Assembly: GCF_002104475.1 (NCBI RefSeq) | Contig: NZ_NBOF01000004.1 | Location: forward strand, 186,001 to 250,000 | Length of the DNA: 64,000 nt | DNA from: Cognaticolwellia mytili | GTDB lineage: Bacteria > Pseudomonadota > Gammaproteobacteria > Enterobacterales > Alteromonadaceae | Reading direction: 5' to 3' | Shown here: in pieces, positions 28,240 to 38,786 of the stretch | How positions within the stretch are numbered: the stretch's first letter is position 1 | Layout of the letters: every line of letters starts with the position of its first letter | Program-made: the position numbers and the translations under genes | The notes under the pieces: generated by a model | What the model was told of the DNA's origin: nothing | The model's input: the letters and a program-made list of their open reading frames with translations, nothing else | The model's database searches: none

Positions 28240-29001
28240 TTAATGCCGTTCTTTAATACCAGGTTTATGTACTTGTTGCCACTTACTATTGGGTAATTGT
28301 TCTCTGAGGTTATTGAGTGTGGTCCAAATGCCATTAAGCGTCATTGGTTTAGTCAGCCATTGAGGAATATTCCCGCATGGGTCTACGACAAATTGATATG
28401 TAACTTCTATTTGCCCGAGCGCCGTGGGAATAATTTTCCAGTGAGCACTGTGTACTTGCATACGAACAAAGCCTTTATTTTTCTCAATACTCGTACCTGC
28501 ATCATCAACGGCAATTTCAACTGACAAGTCATTATTTTGCCAATAACGAGAATGCACTACCATTTCACGTGCGGACACCGGCCATAAACCATTAAAGTGG
28601 GTGATAAAAATGTTTTCATTAATCGTTATTTGCTCAATGATGCTTGCTGACTCAGCATTATCTAGCCACAAAGGCATTTGTTTAAGGTCTTCAATAAAGT
28701 AAATGAAACCTGAGAGACTTGAGGTAAGTTTCGCGTATGCTTTAATTTCAATTAAATTTTTATATTGGCTGGAACGATAAACAACACTCAACTTATCACT
28801 CTCTTTCCAATTTTTCCAAGAAGTTGAATCATTTGCTTGAGCGTTACTTGCGGATAAGATCCCATAGGTTAACATTACATAACTGAAGGTTTTTAATTTG
28901 TCAGTTAAGCTTGCGATAATAAGCTTACAATAAATACTGTTCAAACATCTATTCCTAGACAAATTAATGTCATTTAGCAAACGACCGATGGTTGTTTTCA
29001 A
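28240..29001 (-). CDS. START-domain lipid-binding-like protein
   Basis: A 253-residue protein with a START/SRPBCC fold from about residue 65. Marks are YFIEDLKQMPLWLDNAESAS, then FNGLWPVSAREMVVHSRYW, the basic/aromatic strands HSAHWKIIPTALGQIEVTYQ, and the C-terminal helix IPQWLTKPM. Such proteins bind lipids or other hydrophobic ligands. A hydrophobic stretch (FSYVMLTYGILSASNAQA, about residues 39-56) looks like a signal peptide but lies unusually far in. The TTG at 29001, preceded by GGTGAG, is thus a doubtful start. It is downstream of nothing obvious; ligand unknown. Confidence 0.7.
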   Translation of the reverse strand: MKTTIGRLLNDINLSRNRCLNSIYCKLIIASLTDKLKTFSYVMLTYGILSASNAQANDSTSWKNWKESDKLSVVYRSSQYKNLIEIKAYAKLTSSLSGFIYFIEDLKQMPLWLDNAESASIIEQITINENIFITHFNGLWPVSAREMVVHSRYWQNNDLSVEIAVDDAGTSIEKNKGFVRMQVHSAHWKIIPTALGQIEVTYQFVVDPCGNIPQWLTKPMTLNGIWTTLNNLREQLPNSKWQQVHKPGIKERH

Positions 29002-29067
29002 TACTCACCAATTTCGTTGCTTATTAACTTTAGGTTAATTTAACGAAGTAATACATTAAGCACTACA

Positions 29068-31014
29068 TTAATTAGCATGACTCATGATACTCGATGTTTT
29101 AGGCTTCCATACACCGGCGCCGTTGTGTGCAAGGTGCCCAACTCCCTGTTTTAATACCTTATTGCCTATATTAATTGAGCTTTCAGGCGGGCTAATTAAA
29201 AAGCCTTGAATGTGTTCTACACCTAACGATTTTAATAATTCGAATTGAATGATGTCTTCAATGCCTTCAGCAACAACTTTTAAATCTAGTTGGAACGACA
29301 TATCGACAATAGATTTTAATATTTTTTTATACTTGACACTTGTCGTTGCTTCATTAATAAACATCCTATCAATTTTTATCACATCAACAGGTAATGTTGC
29401 CAAAATAGCTAAAGAACTAAATCCAGTGCCAAAATCATCAATAGCTATGAATATACCTGCTTGCCGAAGTTTCTCTAGCTCAACAATAATCTCTTCAGAG
29501 ATATCAAGGAAGCACGACTCTGTAATTTCTAGCATCAAGGATGTTGGTGGAAGTCCAGTTCTAGCCAGTGTATCCATCACCCATTGATAAAGAGGTCGAT
29601 GCCTTAACTGAATAACAGAAACATTGACGGATATCTTAGTTTTAGTCATTCCTGCACTGTGCCAAGCAAACATTTGACGACATGACTCATCTAAAATCCA
29701 ATCACCTAAAGGAAGAATTTGATTAGACTCTTCTGCAATGGGAATAAACTCCATTGGAGAAATCATACCTTCTACTGGATGCTGCCAACGTGCCAGTGCT
29801 TCAAAATAACTTATAACACACCCTTCAGTATGAACTATAGGCTGAAACGTTAAGTAAAAATTATTACTAGTGATTGCTAATCTCATTTCTTCTAATAAGT
29901 AATGATAACGCTTAAGTTGACTGCCCATTTCAGGAGAGTAAATACGATAAATTCCCCGACCATCTTTTTTAGCGCGATACATTGCAACATCTGCCAATTG
30001 CACTAAAGCATTAGGTTTGTCCGCACTGTCCGGGTATAAAGCGATGCCAATGCTGGCGCTAATTTTAATGAGTTTATTACCTAGTACAAAGTCTCGCTCA
30101 AGCTCTGTTAAAACGTGCTTGGCAATATCAATAGCGGACTCTGAATGCTCTATATGTTGAATGAAAATGGTAAATTCATCACCACCTAGCCTTGCTAGAT
30201 TCTTTTCAATACCTACGTTGCTTTGATTGAAGCTTAATCTACCACTGCGAACAATTGATTTTAGTCTCTCAGCTACTTGAATTAAAATTTCATCACCGAA
30301 AGAGTGACCAAAAGAGTCGTTAACCTGTTTAAAACCATCTAAGTCGATAAATAATAAACCGCTTTCTTTAGCTCCTTCATTGAGACTCAACTGCTCCTCG
30401 ATGTGCTCAAGAAAAGTATGTCGATTGGTTAACTGGGTTAACTTATCGCAAAAAGCACCTTGCTCTGTCACCATTTTATATTGCGTAGCGTACTTTGCTA
30501 AGTTATCTAAAGCAAAGCTCAAATTCGAAAGTCGCGAATAAGATTGAAGAGGCAACTTTTCTTGGCCAAATATGCTGGCGATTTCGTCGGTAACATCACA
30601 TAAATGGCGTAGAGTCTTTCGCAAAACTCTTTGTTGATAATTGGCAATAATGAAATAAGAACAAATGGCTACAATAGATAGTGCCATAATAGGATAGAAA
30701 ACGGCCAATATTGCGTGAAACAGTACTATTTTTAATGGTGTAACAAACCAAATATCGTCTTTCTTAAAAATCTTTAAAACTAAACGTCCGTCGTTCTTTG
30801 TGACATTATCGAGTAGTAATAAGTCAATTAAATATTCATCTGAACTCGACATTTTTTGTTGTGCATTTAGCTCATATGCATCGTTAGGGGGAGTTAATCG
30901 TAAGTCATTGGTTTCTTTAGAAAGTACTGTAACGAAAAGTATATAACAAGAAAATGAATATAACATGATAAGTAGGCCAATCGTTTTCCAGTAACTGCCT
31001 GCATTGCTAACCAT
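29068..31014 (-). CDS. membrane GGDEF-EAL cyclic-di-GMP protein
   Basis: A 648-residue inner-membrane signalling protein. Membrane helices at about 13-33 and 100-122 enclose a short periplasmic sensor; a linker helix follows, then a diguanylate cyclase domain with an intact GGDEF (RLGGDEFTIFI) and a phosphodiesterase domain with EAL (YFEALARWQHP). The EAL domain also shows ITESCF, DDFGTGFSSL, DVIKIDRMFI and QGFLISPP. Both active-site motifs are present, so it could make or destroy cyclic di-GMP, as many bifunctional relatives do; which dominates is not predictable. It is transcribed alone, divergent from thrS. Confidence 0.92.
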   Translation of the reverse strand: MVSNAGSYWKTIGLLIMLYSFSCYILFVTVLSKETNDLRLTPPNDAYELNAQQKMSSSDEYLIDLLLLDNVTKNDGRLVLKIFKKDDIWFVTPLKIVLFHAILAVFYPIMALSIVAICSYFIIANYQQRVLRKTLRHLCDVTDEIASIFGQEKLPLQSYSRLSNLSFALDNLAKYATQYKMVTEQGAFCDKLTQLTNRHTFLEHIEEQLSLNEGAKESGLLFIDLDGFKQVNDSFGHSFGDEILIQVAERLKSIVRSGRLSFNQSNVGIEKNLARLGGDEFTIFIQHIEHSESAIDIAKHVLTELERDFVLGNKLIKISASIGIALYPDSADKPNALVQLADVAMYRAKKDGRGIYRIYSPEMGSQLKRYHYLLEEMRLAITSNNFYLTFQPIVHTEGCVISYFEALARWQHPVEGMISPMEFIPIAEESNQILPLGDWILDESCRQMFAWHSAGMTKTKISVNVSVIQLRHRPLYQWVMDTLARTGLPPTSLMLEITESCFLDISEEIIVELEKLRQAGIFIAIDDFGTGFSSLAILATLPVDVIKIDRMFINEATTSVKYKKILKSIVDMSFQLDLKVVAEGIEDIIQFELLKSLGVEHIQGFLISPPESSINIGNKVLKQGVGHLAHNGAGVWKPKTSSIMSHAN

Positions 31015-31609
31015 AGATGTTTCCTTGTGATTTTTATGTAATTAAGTTACGAAGCGCGATTAAGCTTACTAAAAAATTTAGTTCAGAAATTGCCTTCTTA
31101 CAGTCATGCTTTATTTTTTTGTAGTAAATTTATACGTAATCGAATTATCGTAGCGTATAAACTTTACTTCAAATAACTAAGGGTATTTACCCTAAGTATC
31201 GTGCGATAGAGCAACTTAACTCACTACAATTATCGAATGTAATAATCGTTAATCTATCTATTACACGCGCATAAGACCTGCAAAAGCATAGTTTTCGTTC
31301 AACTATCTAAAATTATTGCTAAAAAAGCTGAGACTAAAGCCGCTTAACTTTGCGTTAAAATAACTAATTTAGGTGATTAAATTACGTCACTTTCGCCTTA
31401 ATCTCAATAATGTAGCTAAGTAGCTTTGATAAGCTAAATGCAATAAAGACGTCGCTAGGCACTGTACATAAAAAGTTAATTCGGTTAATCTAGCGCGAAA
31501 TTATCTTTGTTAACTTGCTTTTAATTAAAGTTTGAATTAGCAAGAACATATAAATTACTAAAAACTCAAGCGTCACTTAGTATGTGACGCCACTGAATAA
31601 GGAAAATAC
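31015..31609. other. long leader/promoter region of thrS
   Basis: No gene is present in these ~595 bases. The last 100 bases hold two hairpins that resemble a translational operator (31514-31544 and 31570-31590). Farther up, AGGGT-ATTT-ACCCT (31182-31195 region) is a small hairpin of unknown meaning. Promoters for the GGDEF-EAL gene and thrS must lie here but no strong consensus pair was chosen. Confidence 0.4.
31514..31609 (+). promoter_or_regulatory. putative thrS translational operator (tRNA-Thr mimic)
   Basis: A hairpin GCGTCAC-TTAGTAT-GTGACGC (31570-31590) has a 7-bp stem and a 7-base loop. If numbered like an anticodon loop it gives U33, A34-G35-U36, A37, that is, a threonine-type NGU anticodon. 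It lies just before the ribosome-binding site AAGGA. A second hairpin CTTGCT/AGCAAG (31514-31544) lies upstream, separated by a single-stranded stretch. The order matches the E. coli thrS operator, where ThrRS binds and blocks its own translation. Similarity to that system is an inference. Confidence 0.55.
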
Positions 31610-33523
31610 ATGCCTGTTATTACTCTCCCTGACGGTTCACAACGTTCTTTCGATAACGCAGTATCTGTAATGGATGTTGCTCTTGATATTGGTCCTGGTC
31701 TAGCAAAAGCGACTATTGCCGGCCGTATTGATGGGAACTTGGTTGATGCTTGTGAATTAATTACTCAAGATGCTGCTTTACAGCTTATTACCAGTAAAGA
31801 TAGCGAAGGTCTTGAGATTATTCGTCACTCTTGTGCACATTTATTAGGGCATGCGATAAAGCAATTATACCCAAATGTTAAAATGGCTATTGGTCCTACA
31901 ATCGAAAACGGTTTTTATTATGATGTTGATTTAGAAGAATCAATTACCGAAGACGATTTAGTCAAGCTTGAAAAGCAAATGACTACGTTGGCACGTACGG
32001 GCTATGAAGTAGTTAAGAAAACTGGCTCTTGGCAAGATGCTTACGACGCATTTACTGAGCGTGGTGAAACTTACAAATTACAAATTCTTGATGAAAACAT
32101 CGAGAAAACAGATGCACCTGCTTTATATCATCATCAAGAATACATCGACATGTGTCGTGGCCCTCATGTGCCAAGCATGCGTCATTGTCATCATTTTAAA
32201 TTGATGAAGGTTGCTGGTGCTTATTGGCGTGGCAATTCAGACAATAAAATGCTGCAACGTATCTACGGCACAGCATGGGCTGATAAGAAACAACTTAAAG
32301 CTTATATTGTGCGTTTAGCGGAAGCTGAAAAGCGTGATCATCGTAAAATTGGTAAAACATTAGATTTATTCCATTGGCAAGAAGAAGCGCCAGGAATGGT
32401 GTTTTGGCACAATGATGGTTGGACAATTTACACTGAGTTAGAGAAATTTATTCGTGAAAAATTACATGAATATGATTACGACGAAGTGAAAGCACCAATG
32501 ATGATGGATAGAAGTCTTTGGGAAAAATCAGGTCATTGGGATAAATATGCTGATGGCATGTTTACGACTGAATCTGAAAAGCGTGAATACGCGATTAAAC
32601 CCATGAACTGTCCGGGTCATGTACAGATATTCAACCAAGGTTTGAAGTCTTACCGTGATTTACCATTGCGTATCGCCGAGTTTGGCTGTTGTCATCGTAA
32701 TGAACCTTCTGGCTCGTTACATGGTTTAATGCGCGTACGTGGCTTTACTCAAGATGATGCCCATATTTTCTGTATGGAATCACAAGTTCAAGCTGAAGTG
32801 ACGAAATGTATTGAAATGGTTTACGACGTCTATGGCTCATTTGGCTTTGAAGACGTTGTGGTTAAACTGTCTACTCGCCCTGAAAATCGTATCGGTAGTG
32901 ATGAAATTTGGGATAAAGCTGAAGCAGGTTTAGCGCAAGCATTGACTGACAGCAATATTAAATTTGAATATTTGCCGGGTGAAGGTGCTTTTTACGGACC
33001 GAAAATTGAATTCACTTTAATGGATTGCTTAGGGCGCGCTTGGCAATGTGGTACAGTGCAGCTAGATTTTGCCTTACCTGAGCGTTTAGGCGCAACTTAT
33101 GTTGGTGAAGACAACGAAAGATACACTCCAGTGATGATTCATCGTGCAATTTTGGGCTCATTAGAACGCTTTATTGGTATTTTGATTGAAGAGTACACAG
33201 GTAAATTTCCAACATGGTTATCGCCAATTCAAGCTGTTGTTATGAATATTACTGACAAACAGAGCGAATATTGTGAAAAAATTGCAAAAAAACTCAAAGA
33301 AAATGGATTTAGAGCAAAACTAGACTTGAGAAATGAGAAGATAGGCTTTAAAATCCGCGAGCACACTTTGAAGCGTGTTCCGTATTTGTTAGTTGTTGGT
33401 GATAAAGAAATGGAAGCCGGCGAAATTGCAGTACGAACTCGAAGTGGTGAAGATTTAGGTAAAATTCCTGTTGATGACTTTATTGCACAGTTAACTGAAG
33501 AAGTTAAAACGCGTAAGTCGTAA
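31610..33523 (+). CDS. thrS: threonyl-tRNA synthetase
   Basis: ThrRS joins threonine to tRNA-Thr. The 637-residue class II enzyme begins with a TGS domain ([14 protein letters not shown]), then the editing domain with metal/proton residues [16 protein letters not shown] and [11 protein letters not shown]. The catalytic core has the motif 2 region [20 protein letters not shown] with motif 3 [15 protein letters not shown], and an anticodon-binding domain closes the protein. Length matches E. coli (642). It heads the thrS-infC-rpmI-rplT group. Probable autoregulation via the leader is described separately. Confidence 0.98.
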   Translation: MPVITLPDGSQRSFDNAVSVMDVALDIGPGLAKATIAGRIDGNLVDACELITQDAALQLITSKDSEGLEIIRHSCAHLLGHAIKQLYPNVKMAIGPTIENGFYYDVDLEESITEDDLVKLEKQMTTLARTGYEVVKKTGSWQDAYDAFTERGETYKLQILDENIEKTDAPALYHHQEYIDMCRGPHVPSMRHCHHFKLMKVAGAYWRGNSDNKMLQRIYGTAWADKKQLKAYIVRLAEAEKRDHRKIGKTLDLFHWQEEAPGMVFWHNDGWTIYTELEKFIREKLHEYDYDEVKAPMMMDRSLWEKSGHWDKYADGMFTTESEKREYAIKPMNCPGHVQIFNQGLKSYRDLPLRIAEFGCCHRNEPSGSLHGLMRVRGFTQDDAHIFCMESQVQAEVTKCIEMVYDVYGSFGFEDVVVKLSTRPENRIGSDEIWDKAEAGLAQALTDSNIKFEYLPGEGAFYGPKIEFTLMDCLGRAWQCGTVQLDFALPERLGATYVGEDNERYTPVMIHRAILGSLERFIGILIEEYTGKFPTWLSPIQAVVMNITDKQSEYCEKIAKKLKENGFRAKLDLRNEKIGFKIREHTLKRVPYLLVVGDKEMEAGEIAVRTRSGEDLGKIPVDDFIAQLTEEVKTRKS

Positions 33524-33623
33524 ACGAAAATGACACTGTTTTAATTATTTAGGTTATAAATGCTTTATAGCCTAAGTAATCATATATAAGTTTATAATAA
33601 AAGTTCTTTGGAGGAACATGGCT

Positions 33624-34172
33624 ATTAAAGGTGGACAACGAGGCGGGCAGAAAGAGCCAGCACATCGTTTAAATGAGTTGATTACTGGTATTGCAGGTAA
33701 CGAAGTTCGTTTGATTAAATATGACGGAGAACCTGGTGGTATCGTCACATTAGATGAGGCAATGAACCAAGCTGAAGAAGCTGGTGTAGATCTTGTTGAA
33801 ATTAGCCCAACAGCTAAACCTCCTGTTCTTAGAGTTATGGATTACGGCAAGTTTCTTTATGAGAAATCTAAAGAACAAAAAGAACAGCGTAAAAAGCAGA
33901 AACAAATACAGGTCAAGGAAATTAAATTCCGTCCTGGTACAGATGAAGGCGATTATCAAGTTAAACTACGTAACTTGAAACGCTTTTTAGAAGGTGGCGA
34001 TAAAGTTAAAGTTACTTTACGTTTCCGTGGTCGCGAAATGGCCCACCAAGAACTCGGTTTAGAGTTGTTAACTCGCGTTAAAAACGATTTAGCAGAACTA
34101 ACAGTAGTAGAATTCTTCCCTCGTAGAGCGGAAGGACGACAAATGGTGATGGTACTAGCACCTAAAAAATAA
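33624..34172 (+). CDS. infC: translation initiation factor IF-3
   Basis: IF-3 binds the 30S subunit and checks start codons. The N domain ([20 protein letters not shown]), linker ([20 protein letters not shown]) and C domain ([18 protein letters not shown]) are complete. The probable start is an AUU at 33624: ATT-AAA-GGT-GGA aligns with the known AUU start of E. coli infC (ATT AAA GGC GGA) and lies 9 bases after GGAGG. The in-frame ATG at 33618 is only 3 bases from GGAGG, too close. An AUU start lets IF-3 repress its own synthesis. An ATG start would give 184 residues, the AUU 182. Confidence 0.95.
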   Translation: MKGGQRGGQKEPAHRLNELITGIAGNEVRLIKYDGEPGGIVTLDEAMNQAEEAGVDLVEISPTAKPPVLRVMDYGKFLYEKSKEQKEQRKKQKQIQVKEIKFRPGTDEGDYQVKLRNLKRFLEGGDKVKVTLRFRGREMAHQELGLELLTRVKNDLAELTVVEFFPRRAEGRQMVMVLAPKK

Positions 34173-34196
34173 TCAATATTTGGTATATGCAAGTAG

Positions 34197-34216
34197 CTAG
34201 CATTTTCGAATGTTAG
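34197..34216 (+). promoter_or_regulatory. UUCG hairpin in the infC-rpmI leader
   Basis: CTAGCATT-TTCG-AATGTTAG, an 8-bp stem (one G-U) with a stable UUCG loop, without a following T-run, so not a terminator. It sits in the ~195-base gap where E. coli L20 binds the mRNA to repress rpmI-rplT. Part of an L20 operator is possible. Confidence 0.35.
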
Positions 34217-34367
34217 TTCACCAGTATTGTTTTTAACGGGTAAACTTAGGCCTGCAAGTAGAATCTATAACTGTTTACAGTGACAAGATTTTCGCCTAAT
34301 TTACTAAATTTCAATGGCAACACCTTAAATATGAAGATATTTATTGTGTGAATGCGGAGTAATATTC

Positions 34368-34562
34368 ATGCCTAAAATGAAAACTAACAGTGGTGCTGCA
34401 AAGCGCTTCAAAAAAACAGCTAATGGCTATAAGTTCAAACAAGCTGGTCTTCGTCATATCTTGACTAAGCGCCGTACTAAAGTAAAACGTCACCTTCGTG
34501 CAAAAAGCATGATTGCGGCTGCTGACATTAAGTCAGTTAAAAAACTTTTACGTCACGGTTAA
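34368..34562 (+). CDS. rpmI: 50S ribosomal protein L35
   Basis: A 64-residue ribosomal protein. The start is the ATG at 34368 ([20 protein letters not shown]), matching the family exactly, with CGGAGT 7 bases upstream; a longer frame from 34344 is not conserved. Highly basic with the typical segment [13 protein letters not shown]. It lies 15 bases before rplT, and both are probably regulated together by L20 binding to the upstream leader. Confidence 0.97.
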   Translation: MPKMKTNSGAAKRFKKTANGYKFKQAGLRHILTKRRTKVKRHLRAKSMIAAADIKSVKKLLRHG

Positions 34563-34565
34563 TAG

Positions 34566-34934
<369 letters not shown>

Positions 34935-34955
34935 GTTTGAGATATTAGCTCTTTG

Positions 34956-34988
34956 AAAAGGACGCCCTAGGCGTCCTTTTCTTTTTTC
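34956..34988 (+). terminator. terminator of the L35-L20 operon
   Basis: AAAAGGACGCC-CTA-GGCGTCCTTTT stem-loop followed by CTTTTTT, 20 bases after rplT. Confidence 0.9.
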
Positions 34989-35045
34989 AGGATTTAAAAA
35001 CTTGACTAAAAAGTCAGGAAAATAAAACCATATTGGAATGAGCTG

Positions 35046-35089
35046 TTAACTAAGCAGGTTCTAAAGGCGAATTAAGTCTGCTTAGTTAA
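35046..35089 (+). promoter_or_regulatory. 12-bp inverted repeat in the purC leader
   Basis: TTAACTAAGCAG/CTGCTTAGTTAA (35046-35057 with 35078-35089) encloses 20 bases and lies 48 bases before the purC start. There is no good T-run after it. It could be an mRNA structure or a protein-binding palindrome; it does not resemble a PurR box as I know it. Confidence 0.4.
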
Positions 35090-35137
35090 AAGTTTAATTT
35101 AATCTCTAATGTAATTATAGGAATCAAAGGTCTTATT

Positions 35138-36241
35138 ATGAGTCTAGCTGATCAAGTTTTAGCGGTAAATAATGATTTGCCTATTCGTACTGACGCCCCC
35201 GTGCACAGCGGTAAGGTACGCTCGGTATACTGGTTAACAGCATCTGACAGTCGTCGATTAATTGAAGAAAAAAGTTATGATGTTGCCGCAGATACACCGT
35301 TAGCTATTATGGTGATCAGTGACAGAATTTCTGCCTTTGATTGTGTTTGGCGTGGTGAAGGCGGCATGAAAGGCGTTCCAGGTAAAGGGGCAGCATTAAA
35401 TGCTATTTCAAACCATTGGTTCAAGTTATTTAAAGAGCAAGGTTTAGCCGATAGCCATATTTTAGATATTCCACACCCATTTGTTTGGATAGTACAAAAA
35501 GCTAAACCTGTAATGATTGAAGCGATTTGTCGTCAATATATTACTGGCTCAATGTGGCGTTCATATACTAAAGGTGAACGTGAGTTTTGTGGTATTGAGT
35601 TAGCTGAAGGTCTTGAAAAAGACAGCAAGCTATCTGAATTATTACAAACACCATCAACTAAAGGTATTTTGGAAGGTATTCCAGGCGTACCAGCGGTGGA
35701 CGATGTCAACATTACTCGTAAAAATATTGAAGATAACTTTACAGCATTTAACTTTAAATCATTAGACGATATTACGCTTTATGAAAAGTTCCTAACTGAA
35801 GGTTTTGACGTGATTTCTGACGCGTTAGCAAAGCTTGATCAAATTTTTGTTGATACTAAATTTGAATTTGGCTACGTAAAAGACCGCGACGGTAATGATA
35901 AGCTAATCTATATGGATGAAGTAGGTACGCCTGATTCGTCACGTATTTGGGATGGCGAAGAGTATCGTGCTGGCAAGGTTGTTGAAAATTCAAAAGAAGG
36001 CTTCCGTCAGTTATTACTGAATCATTTTCCTGATGCCGATATTCTTTTAAATAAAGATCGTATGCCGGAACGCGAAGCACTAGCTCGTGATAACGAATTG
36101 CCGGCATCAGTATTGATGGCTGTTTCGGAAACCTATACCGCGATTGCAGAAAAAATTACTGGTGAAAAAATTGTTTTATCTGAAAATCCGAAACAAGAAG
36201 TGATTAATATTTTGCGTGATGAATATCAATTAGTAGATTGA
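35138..36241 (+). CDS. purC: SAICAR synthetase
   Basis: PurC condenses CAIR with aspartate in purine biosynthesis using ATP. The 367-residue protein is the long form of the family (E. coli type is ~237), as in many marine gammaproteobacteria. Motifs: GKVRSVYWL (glycine loop), [43 protein letters not shown] and [15 protein letters not shown] (metal site). It has its own leader with an inverted repeat and its own terminator, so it is an independent unit placed inside the otherwise conserved translation-gene cluster. Confidence 0.95.
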   Translation: MSLADQVLAVNNDLPIRTDAPVHSGKVRSVYWLTASDSRRLIEEKSYDVAADTPLAIMVISDRISAFDCVWRGEGGMKGVPGKGAALNAISNHWFKLFKEQGLADSHILDIPHPFVWIVQKAKPVMIEAICRQYITGSMWRSYTKGEREFCGIELAEGLEKDSKLSELLQTPSTKGILEGIPGVPAVDDVNITRKNIEDNFTAFNFKSLDDITLYEKFLTEGFDVISDALAKLDQIFVDTKFEFGYVKDRDGNDKLIYMDEVGTPDSSRIWDGEEYRAGKVVENSKEGFRQLLLNHFPDADILLNKDRMPEREALARDNELPASVLMAVSETYTAIAEKITGEKIVLSENPKQEVINILRDEYQLVD

Positions 36242-36267
36242 TTTTTTAGTTTAATATATTTTTGATG

Positions 36268-36293
36268 GCCTCGCAGTTGCGGGGCTTTTTTAT
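36268..36293 (+). terminator. terminator of purC
   Basis: GCCTCGCA-GT-TGCGGGGC stem followed by TTTTTT. Confidence 0.8.
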
Positions 36294-36382
36294 GTGATAA
36301 GAAAGAGTTTTAGTAAAAACTGAAGAGCCAGTATACAGTTTTGATGTGACTTATTAGTATACAAGGGAATATTTAAAATACT

Positions 36383-36751
36383 ATGGTGAAAATATTTTTA
36401 GCGCTACCACCAATAATTTCAATTATTCATGTTTTCATTTCGTTAGCCATATATTATTTCGATATTAAATTTCAAGGCAATATATTTTTATTTGTCGGAC
36501 TTCCTATATTATTCGTATTAGTGATACACATCATTATTGTCTTTATTGATAAATCAATGGGACTCACGGAACGGATAGGTTATGCGTTAATTCATATACC
36601 ATTTTCTTTGGTATTCTCTATGTCTAGTTTGCTAATACTTAACTTAAGCAGTATTGACGCCAATGAAGCAAAAAGTACGCTCAACCAATGTGAAGGTAAA
36701 AGTAAGGTTCAGTGTATGAATAGCTTTTATCAACGTAGCGACGACACCTAG
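36383..36751 (+). CDS. small hydrophobic protein, hypothetical
   Basis: A 122-residue protein with about four membrane segments (LALPPIISIIHVFISLAIYY, IFLFVGLPILFVLVIHIIIV and two more near 70-95). A polar C-terminal tail contains two cysteines (NQCEGKSKVQCMNS), perhaps forming a disulfide outside the membrane. No family is recognised. It is flanked by purC and the glnK control region. The start ATG is preceded only by a weak AAGGGA about 12 bases up. Confidence 0.45.
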   Translation: MVKIFLALPPIISIIHVFISLAIYYFDIKFQGNIFLFVGLPILFVLVIHIIIVFIDKSMGLTERIGYALIHIPFSLVFSMSSLLILNLSSIDANEAKSTLNQCEGKSKVQCMNSFYQRSDDT

Positions 36752-36858
36752 TACAATTATTCTTTACTCCTTATGGCTGGCGGATAAAAGCGAAAACGAA
36801 TTTAGTAGTTAAAGGCCGTAATCATTTTTTCGCACCATTTGACTCAAAATAATCACTT

Positions 36859-36906
36859 TGCACCAATATTGCACTTAGTCACCATCCCTATGCACTAAAT
36901 TGGTGC
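36859..36906 (+). promoter_or_regulatory. NtrC-like enhancer sites of glnK-amtB
   Basis: TGCACTAAATTGGTGC (36891-36906) matches the NtrC palindrome TGCAC-N5/6-GGTGC very well. A weaker site TGCACCAATATTGCAC starts at 36859, its centre about 31 bases (three helical turns) upstream. The geometry is that of the paired NtrC enhancer of E. coli glnA. Confidence 0.7.
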
Positions 36907-36969
36907 TTTAATATTTCTTTTTTATTTTTGTTTGTTATTAACTCTTTGTATTTATTGTTATTTTAACTG

Positions 36970-36986
36970 TGGGTATAGATGGTGCT
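36970..36986 (+). promoter_or_regulatory. putative sigma-54 promoter of glnK-amtB
   Basis: GG at 36972-36973 and GC at 36984-36985 have the invariant 10-base spacing of -24/-12 elements, in the context TGGGTATAGATGGTGCT. The start would be near 36997, placing the NtrC-like sites about 98 and 130 bases upstream. Flanking bases fit the consensus only partly. Confidence 0.5.
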
Positions 36987-37020
36987 TAGTACTTTCCAAA
37001 TAATAGATTTAAAAACCTAA

Positions 37021-37389
<369 letters not shown>

Positions 37390-37461
37390 ACTTTGTAGTT
37401 TGACTGATTTATGTACCAAAACTTTGCTAGTTATAATTGAAAATTAGAATGTGGATGTAAA

Positions 37462-38754
37462 ATGAAAAAAATAATGATCACACTGTTCGCTTTAACTTTT
37501 TCTTTACCCGTTATTGCGGAAGGACCTGCGCTTAATGGCGCTAATACTGCGTGGATATTAACATCTACAGCGTTAGTCTTACTGATGACTTTACCAGGAC
37601 TTGCCTTGTTTTATGGCGGTTTGGTACGTAGAAAGAATATTTTGTCTATTTTGATGCAGTGTTTTGCAATTGCCGGTGTCTCCTCTATTTTGTGGTTTAT
37701 TATCGGTTACAGCTTGGCTTTTGGCGAAGGTAATGCGTTGATAGGTGACTTTAGTAAAGTACTTATGGCTGGCATAACAAAGGAGTCGCTTTCTGGCGAT
37801 ATTCCAGAAAGCCTTTTTATGCTATTTCAAATGACCTTTGCAGTAATAACTCCTGCGCTTATTATTGGTGCATATGCGGAAAGAATGAAGTTCTCCGCGG
37901 TATTAATTTTTTCAGGGTTATGGCTACTAGTAGTTTATGCCCCAGTAACACATTGGGTGTGGGGTGGCGGCTGGCTTGCACAAATGAGGGTTTATGACTT
38001 TGCCGGTGGGATTGTTGTACACATCACCGCAGGTGTTGCGGCATTAGTTGCTGCGGTTGTATTAGGCCCGCGTCATGGTTTTCCGAGAACGCCGATGTTA
38101 CCGCATAACCTTACGATGACGGTTACTGGCGCCGGTATGCTTTGGGTCGGCTGGTTTGGCTTTAATGGCGGTAGCGCTTTAGCTGCTAGTGGGGATGCTT
38201 CCATGGCAATGTTGGTAACACACTTATCAGCTTCTGCTGGAGCACTAACTTGGGCAGCTATTGAGTGGAAAAAATTTGGGAAAGCCAGTGTTTTAGGTGC
38301 GGTTACCGGAATGGTTGCTGGTTTAGGCACTATCACACCCGCTTCTGGTTTTGTTGGACCAGGTGGCGCTTTAGTTATTGGAGTTGCTGCCGGTATCGTT
38401 TGTTTCTATTCAACGGTCTATATTAAACAAAAACTTAAAATAGATGATTCTTTAGATGTCTTCCCTGTACATGGTGTTGGCGGTATATTGGGGACATTGC
38501 TCGCTGGTGTATTTGCTTCAACTGAACTTGGCGCTTTTAGTGGCTACGGTTATGCTGAAGGTATCAGCACTATGATAGGGCAGGTTAGCGTACAGTTGAT
38601 CGGTATTGGTTCAACTATAGTTTATACAGCAATAGTATCTTACCTGCTATTTAAATTAGTTGCGCTTATGACCAAAGGTTTACGAGTGTCAAAGGAGCAA
38701 GAGATCACCGGACTTGATTTGATTGAGCATGATGAGTCTGGCTACAACCTTTAA
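37462..38754 (+). CDS. amtB: ammonium transporter
   Basis: A 430-residue inner-membrane ammonia channel with an N-terminal signal-like helix (KIMITLFALTFSLPVIA) followed by eleven helices. Signatures: LFYGGLVRRKNILS, FAVITPALIIGAYAERMKFS, HWVWGGGWLA, DFAGGIVVHITAGVAALVAA and the twin-histidine region DVFPVHGVGGILGTLLAG. A soluble C-terminal tail (GLDLIEHDESGYNL) is the usual GlnK-responsive end. Second gene of glnK-amtB, ended by a terminator. Confidence 0.96.
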   Translation: MKKIMITLFALTFSLPVIAEGPALNGANTAWILTSTALVLLMTLPGLALFYGGLVRRKNILSILMQCFAIAGVSSILWFIIGYSLAFGEGNALIGDFSKVLMAGITKESLSGDIPESLFMLFQMTFAVITPALIIGAYAERMKFSAVLIFSGLWLLVVYAPVTHWVWGGGWLAQMRVYDFAGGIVVHITAGVAALVAAVVLGPRHGFPRTPMLPHNLTMTVTGAGMLWVGWFGFNGGSALAASGDASMAMLVTHLSASAGALTWAAIEWKKFGKASVLGAVTGMVAGLGTITPASGFVGPGGALVIGVAAGIVCFYSTVYIKQKLKIDDSLDVFPVHGVGGILGTLLAGVFASTELGAFSGYGYAEGISTMIGQVSVQLIGIGSTIVYTAIVSYLLFKLVALMTKGLRVSKEQEITGLDLIEHDESGYNL

Positions 38755-38786
38755 ATCATAACTTGAATGTTTACATGCTGAGAATA

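Noticed and set aside
33618-33620. ATG as infC start
   Set aside because: Only 3 bases from GGAGG, whereas the conserved ATT is at proper spacing; kept as an alternative.
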